From Thermoanaerobaculia bacterium (GTDB lineage Bacteria > Bacteroidota > Bacteroidia > Chitinophagales > Saprospiraceae), in assembly GCA_023151335.1 (NCBI GenBank), contig JAKLJF010000201.1, forward strand, positions 1 to 8,155: a stretch of DNA of 8,155 nt. Direction: 5' to 3'. Both the position numbers and the translations under genes were made by a program. The notes beneath the pieces were generated by a model. It was given only the letters and a program-made list of their open reading frames with translations, was not told the DNA's origin and ran no database searches. This document shows, in pieces, positions 5,749-8,155 of this stretch. Positions within the stretch are counted from its first letter, which is position 1. Each line of letters begins with the position of its first letter.

Positions 5749-6492
5749 ATGAAATACTATTTTATTTTGTTTTGGCTCACGATCGCCTTGCCTGCCGCCC
5801 TCAACGCCCAGAAAACGGAGGGTATCATCCAGTTTGAAGAAAAAATGAACATGCACCGCAACCTGCCGCCTGAAGCCGGCGACATGAAAGCGATGATCCC
5901 CGAATTCCGGACGCTGAAAAGCGAATTGTTGTTCACCGCCGCGGAAAGCCTTTACCGCAACGTGGAGGAAGAGGAAGAAGACGAAGAAATGGGCAACGGT
6001 CAGGTGATGATCCGGATGCAGCGCCCGGAGGCCATTTATTACCGCAACTACGAAACCGGCCGTAAAACCGACCAGCGGGAATTCATGGGCAAAAACTACC
6101 TCATCGAAGACGCCATCGGCCAGACGCCCTGGAAAGTGAGCGGCGATACCCGCGAAGTGCTGGGTTACAATTGTATGAAAGCCGTTTGGGAAGATACCAC
6201 CGGCGGCCGCAAACGCGATATTGTCGCCTGGTTCGCTCCCGACATTCCCGTCTCCGCCGGCCCGGCCACATACGGCCAATTGCCCGGCATGATCCTGGCC
6301 ATCGACATCAACAGCGGGGAAATACAACTCACGGCGCAAAAAATAGAACTGAAATCCCTGAAGAAAGGCGCCATCGAAGTTCCTGAAAAGGGCGAAAAAA
6401 CAACCCAGGAAGCGTTTCAGAAAATGATGGACGCGCGGATAAGAGAAATGGGCGGAGGGCCTGGAAGGGGGATACGCGTGATACGGAACTAA
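5749..6492 (+). CDS. GLPGLI family secreted protein
   Basis: Exported protein of 247 residues with a signal peptide at 1-20, likely cleaved after LNA before Gln21. The body carries the hallmarks of the Bacteroidota GLPGLI family: Trp128-Lys-Val followed by a turn, LGYNCMKA with Cys142, the AWFAPDIPVSAGP stretch (160-172), and the name motif in the form GQLPGMIL (176-183), followed by a strand ending in EIQLTAQKIEL. Length is typical. Residues 73-80 are an unbroken acidic run (EEEEEDEE) before a Met-rich segment, and the C terminus is Gly/Arg-rich; neither belongs to the core. The molecular role of the family is not established; members are found in the periplasm or outer-membrane context. It follows the micro-lipoprotein by 3 nt and presumably shares its promoter. 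Its stop codon interlocks with that of the convergent Uma2 gene. Confidence 0.88.
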   Translation: MKYYFILFWLTIALPAALNAQKTEGIIQFEEKMNMHRNLPPEAGDMKAMIPEFRTLKSELLFTAAESLYRNVEEEEEDEEMGNGQVMIRMQRPEAIYYRNYETGRKTDQREFMGKNYLIEDAIGQTPWKVSGDTREVLGYNCMKAVWEDTTGGRKRDIVAWFAPDIPVSAGPATYGQLPGMILAIDINSGEIQLTAQKIELKSLKKGAIEVPEKGEKTTQEAFQKMMDARIREMGGGPGRGIRVIRN

Positions 6493-7130
6493 ACGTTTTC
6501 CCCGGGCTGATCGAGGTTTATCCCCTCTTTCTCCACAAATTCCGCCAGATTAAACCCCACCCCGTCCAGCACCTCTATCGTTTTGCTCCAGTCGCTGATG
6601 GTCCAGTCGGCGTCAGGGGTAGCGACCATTACCTTTTGAGTGGCGGTAAATATCCAGATGACTTTTTCAGTACCAAAATCGAGTGTTTGCTGGGTTTTTA
6701 ACTGAACGAGGTGCTCTACCGGTTTGTCGTCGACATATTCTACCGCGGTATCGATCTCGATCACAACTTTTGGGGGCACGTCGGCATAACGGTTGGAAAC
6801 TTTGCCCGGCGGCAGCAGCCGTTTTTCGATGATCACCAGGTCGTGGGAAGCATTTTTCCAGGGGGCGATATGTGCGCCTACTTCGCCGGTTAAAATCCAG
6901 TAATTTTCAAGATTGAGTTGGGCGCCCAACAAGAGATGAAGCCAGTTTTTCAAAATGGCCTGAAGCATTCCGTCTGCCATAATTTCTTCCGGGGTTTTAG
7001 TTTTTTTCATCACCTCCCGGTAGCCCTTGTAATAAACAGGGGTATCATACACCCATTCTTTGATGAGGTAGGAAGGTACTTTTCGTTTGGATTTTTTTAC
7101 CCTGCTTTGTTCGGCCGCTCTCGTTGTCAT
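6489..7130 (-). CDS. Uma2/DUF820-family PD-(D/E)XK nuclease-like protein
   Basis: A 213-residue protein resembling the Uma2 (DUF820) putative endonuclease family. After a basic N terminus (RVKKSKRK) come an Asp97-Leu-Val-Ile-Ile strand, then PPKVVIEID with Glu125, then the helix containing Lys145 (LVQLKTQQ), and the strand EKVIWIFTATQKV, which corresponds to the family's 'eYWivdp' strand. Asp97, Glu125 and Lys145 are the likely catalytic set. The usual Ser-Pro after the Glu strand is replaced by Asp127-Thr. Uma2 genes are numerous in cyanobacteria and frequent in Bacteroidota and usually stand alone without a methylase, as here; their biological role is unsettled, so 'restriction enzyme' should not be assumed. 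The start ATG lies close behind an exact -7 element. The gene follows the helical-repeat gene on the same strand by 40 nt, so readthrough is possible. Confidence 0.75.
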   Translation of the reverse strand: MTTRAAEQSRVKKSKRKVPSYLIKEWVYDTPVYYKGYREVMKKTKTPEEIMADGMLQAILKNWLHLLLGAQLNLENYWILTGEVGAHIAPWKNASHDLVIIEKRLLPPGKVSNRYADVPPKVVIEIDTAVEYVDDKPVEHLVQLKTQQTLDFGTEKVIWIFTATQKVMVATPDADWTISDWSKTIEVLDGVGFNLAEFVEKEGINLDQPGENV

Positions 7131-7146
7131 AAACCGGAATTTTGGA

Positions 7147-7154
7147 CAAAAATA
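7147..7154 (-). promoter_or_regulatory. Promoter -7 element TATTTTTG of the Uma2 gene
   Basis: Exact TAnnTTTG on the minus strand in the 40-nt gap between the two minus-strand genes, implying a leader of about 10 nt. No -33 TTTG is seen. Just upstream, overlapping inverted repeats (CGATA 7156-7160 / TATCG 7164-7168, and GATAAA 7157-7162 / TTTATC 7170-7175) sit around the expected -15 to -35 position and could be a weak operator or hairpin. Confidence 0.5.
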
Positions 7155-7170
7155 ACGATAAAGTATCGAT

Positions 7171-8155
7171 TTATCCCACTTTTTTCATTTTTACCGTATA
7201 GATCGTGTTCTCCAGCGAGTCGAGCGCCATTTTCCACAGTTGCTCGTAAGGAATGATCTCGATATCGTGCGACTGGTTGGCAAAATCGAGCGGCATCCGG
7301 GCCAGCATTTTGACGTATTTCTCGGCGTGGCGGATAACTGCCGTGCGGTGGAAACCGGCGTCGGCTATCTGGAGCAGCATTTTGATGAAGCAGTTGCTCC
7401 GGTAGTTGTCGTCTTTTTTCAGGTAGCGGGTGCTGTATTTTTCAATGGCCTCGTTGCGGTCGATCACCTCGTCGTACCGTTTGGTGAGGATGAGGTAGAG
7501 GATGTGAAAGATCAGGATGGGGATGTTCAATCCGCGTTTGTCTTTGGCGAAGATCGGCACGTCGTTGAGGAAACGCATGATCCGTATGCGGCTGATGGTC
7601 TTGTCGGCGGCGGGCGGCGTGATACGGCCCACGTCGATGAGGTAAAACAGGTAGGCTTCGAATATTTTCCAGGTTTGTTTGATACCGCCGGGCAGTCCGT
7701 TGAAACGGCGGTGTTGGATGGTCGTCTTGTAAATATCGTAGGCTTCCTGGTATTCGCCGGCGTGCAGGGAGAGCAGGAGCAGCAGTTCCTGGTATTTGAA
7801 CCAGTTGAAGGAGCCGTTTTCCAGCAGTTTCAGGCCGCGGGCGTAGTCGCGCAATTGCACATAACACACCATTTCCTGGTATAAAAAAGCCTGCAGCGGG
7901 ATTTTGGCCTCGTAGTTTTTGGCCTCGAAGAAGCGGATCGCCTTGTCGCAGATGTCGATGGTGGCCTTGTAATCATTGATACTGGTGTAGATCATTATCT
8001 CGATCAGCCGGCCGGTAAAATGAAGCCGGTAGGTGTCGTACTGATCCAATGCCTTTTCGAGTTGGGAAAAGTATTTTTTGGCCTGCTGGGCCACGTCTTT
8101 TTTAGTAGACTTGTCGTTGACGAAGCGGATGACCAGTTCGGTGTAGTATTCTTCG
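7171..8155 (-). CDS. Conserved helical-repeat (TPR-like) protein, 5' end outside window
   Basis: The frame is open to the window edge: upstream of a GTG at 8092-8094 it continues for at least 20 more codons (reading EEYYTELVIRFVND...), so the true start lies beyond 8155 and that GTG is internal. About 327 residues are visible. They are almost entirely helical, with repeated pairs of amphipathic helices rich in Tyr, Leu and Ala (for example AIRFFEAKNYEAK, YARGLKLLENG, GEYQEAYDIYKTT), the look of degenerate TPR units. The more conserved-looking C-terminal half contains NGLPGGIKQTWKIFEAY, VPIFAKDKRGLNIPILI and NQSHDIEIIPYEQLW. I recall similar uncharacterised proteins in Bacteroidota but no function. 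There is no signal peptide or enzyme motif in the visible part; the protein is probably cytoplasmic, acting as a protein-interaction scaffold. It is followed by the Uma2 gene on the same strand. Confidence 0.7.
   Translation of the reverse strand, partial: EEYYTELVIRFVNDKSTKKDVAQQAKKYFSQLEKALDQYDTYRLHFTGRLIEIMIYTSINDYKATIDICDKAIRFFEAKNYEAKIPLQAFLYQEMVCYVQLRDYARGLKLLENGSFNWFKYQELLLLLSLHAGEYQEAYDIYKTTIQHRRFNGLPGGIKQTWKIFEAYLFYLIDVGRITPPAADKTISRIRIMRFLNDVPIFAKDKRGLNIPILIFHILYLILTKRYDEVIDRNEAIEKYSTRYLKKDDNYRSNCFIKMLLQIADAGFHRTAVIRHAEKYVKMLARMPLDFANQSHDIEIIPYEQLWKMALDSLENTIYTVKMKKVG

Noticed and set aside
5734..6339. A 201-codon minus-strand frame opposite the GLPGLI gene
   Set aside because: The plus strand carries a signal peptide and the family motifs; the minus frame is His/Phe/Val-rich antisense with no recognisable family.
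6489..7130. Restriction-modification or defence island interpretation of the Uma2 gene
   Set aside because: There is no methylase, other nuclease, helicase, transposase or repeat nearby; Uma2 genes commonly stand alone as chromosomal genes.
7240..7884. A 214-codon plus-strand frame opposite the helical-repeat gene
   Set aside because: It is Val/Phe/Gly-rich antisense without domain features, while the minus-strand frame has regular amphipathic helices and conserved-looking blocks.

Overview
The window looks like chromosomal DNA of a Bacteroidota bacterium, probably from the Saprospiria/Chitinophagia side of the phylum. The grounds are: several genes preceded by the Bacteroidota sigma-A -7 element TAnnTTTG (exact copies at 2792, 5584 and, on the minus strand, 5489-5496 and 7147-7154); start codons without clear Shine-Dalgarno sequences and often with very short leaders; a GLPGLI-family secreted protein, a family known essentially from this phylum; and Bacteroidota-style versions of the MerR/B12 regulator and histidine kinase. 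Base composition is moderately GC-rich. There are no rRNA or tRNA genes, CRISPR arrays, transposases or phage genes. No gene-free stretch exceeds about 165 bases.

Layout. (1) 112-1020 (+): a MerR-type regulator with a CarH/LitR-like cobalamin-binding fold. The residues expected to hold the cobalamin appear substituted, and the promoter sits inside a 10-bp-arm inverted repeat. (2) 1174-2781 (+): a large uncharacterised envelope protein with a signal/lipobox-like start, a small beta-rich segment, a hydrophobic helix and a long exported-looking domain beginning with a Cys-Pro motif. (3) 2814-3986 (+): a class V PLP-dependent enzyme of the cysteine desulfurase / isopenicillin N epimerase superfamily, with its own promoter. 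(4) 3967-5457 (-): a membrane sensor histidine kinase with no response regulator beside it; its 3' end overlaps the 3' end of gene 3. (5) A 165-bp divergent promoter region, 5458-5622, holding three TTAACC repeats in helical phase. (6) 5623-5745 and 5749-6492 (+): a 40-residue micro-lipoprotein followed 3 nt later by the GLPGLI protein. (7) 6489-7130 (-): a Uma2/DUF820-type PD-(D/E)XK protein whose stop interlocks with that of the GLPGLI gene. (8) 7171-8155 (-): the 3' part of a large helical-repeat protein running off the window.

The best candidate for a small undescribed system is 3967-6492. A lone envelope-sensing kinase is divergent from a two-gene secreted-protein operon (micro-lipoprotein plus GLPGLI), and the shared promoter region carries direct repeats of the type bound by OmpR-class response regulators. 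The functional link between kinase and operon is inference from layout. The other genes appear to be independent transcription units.
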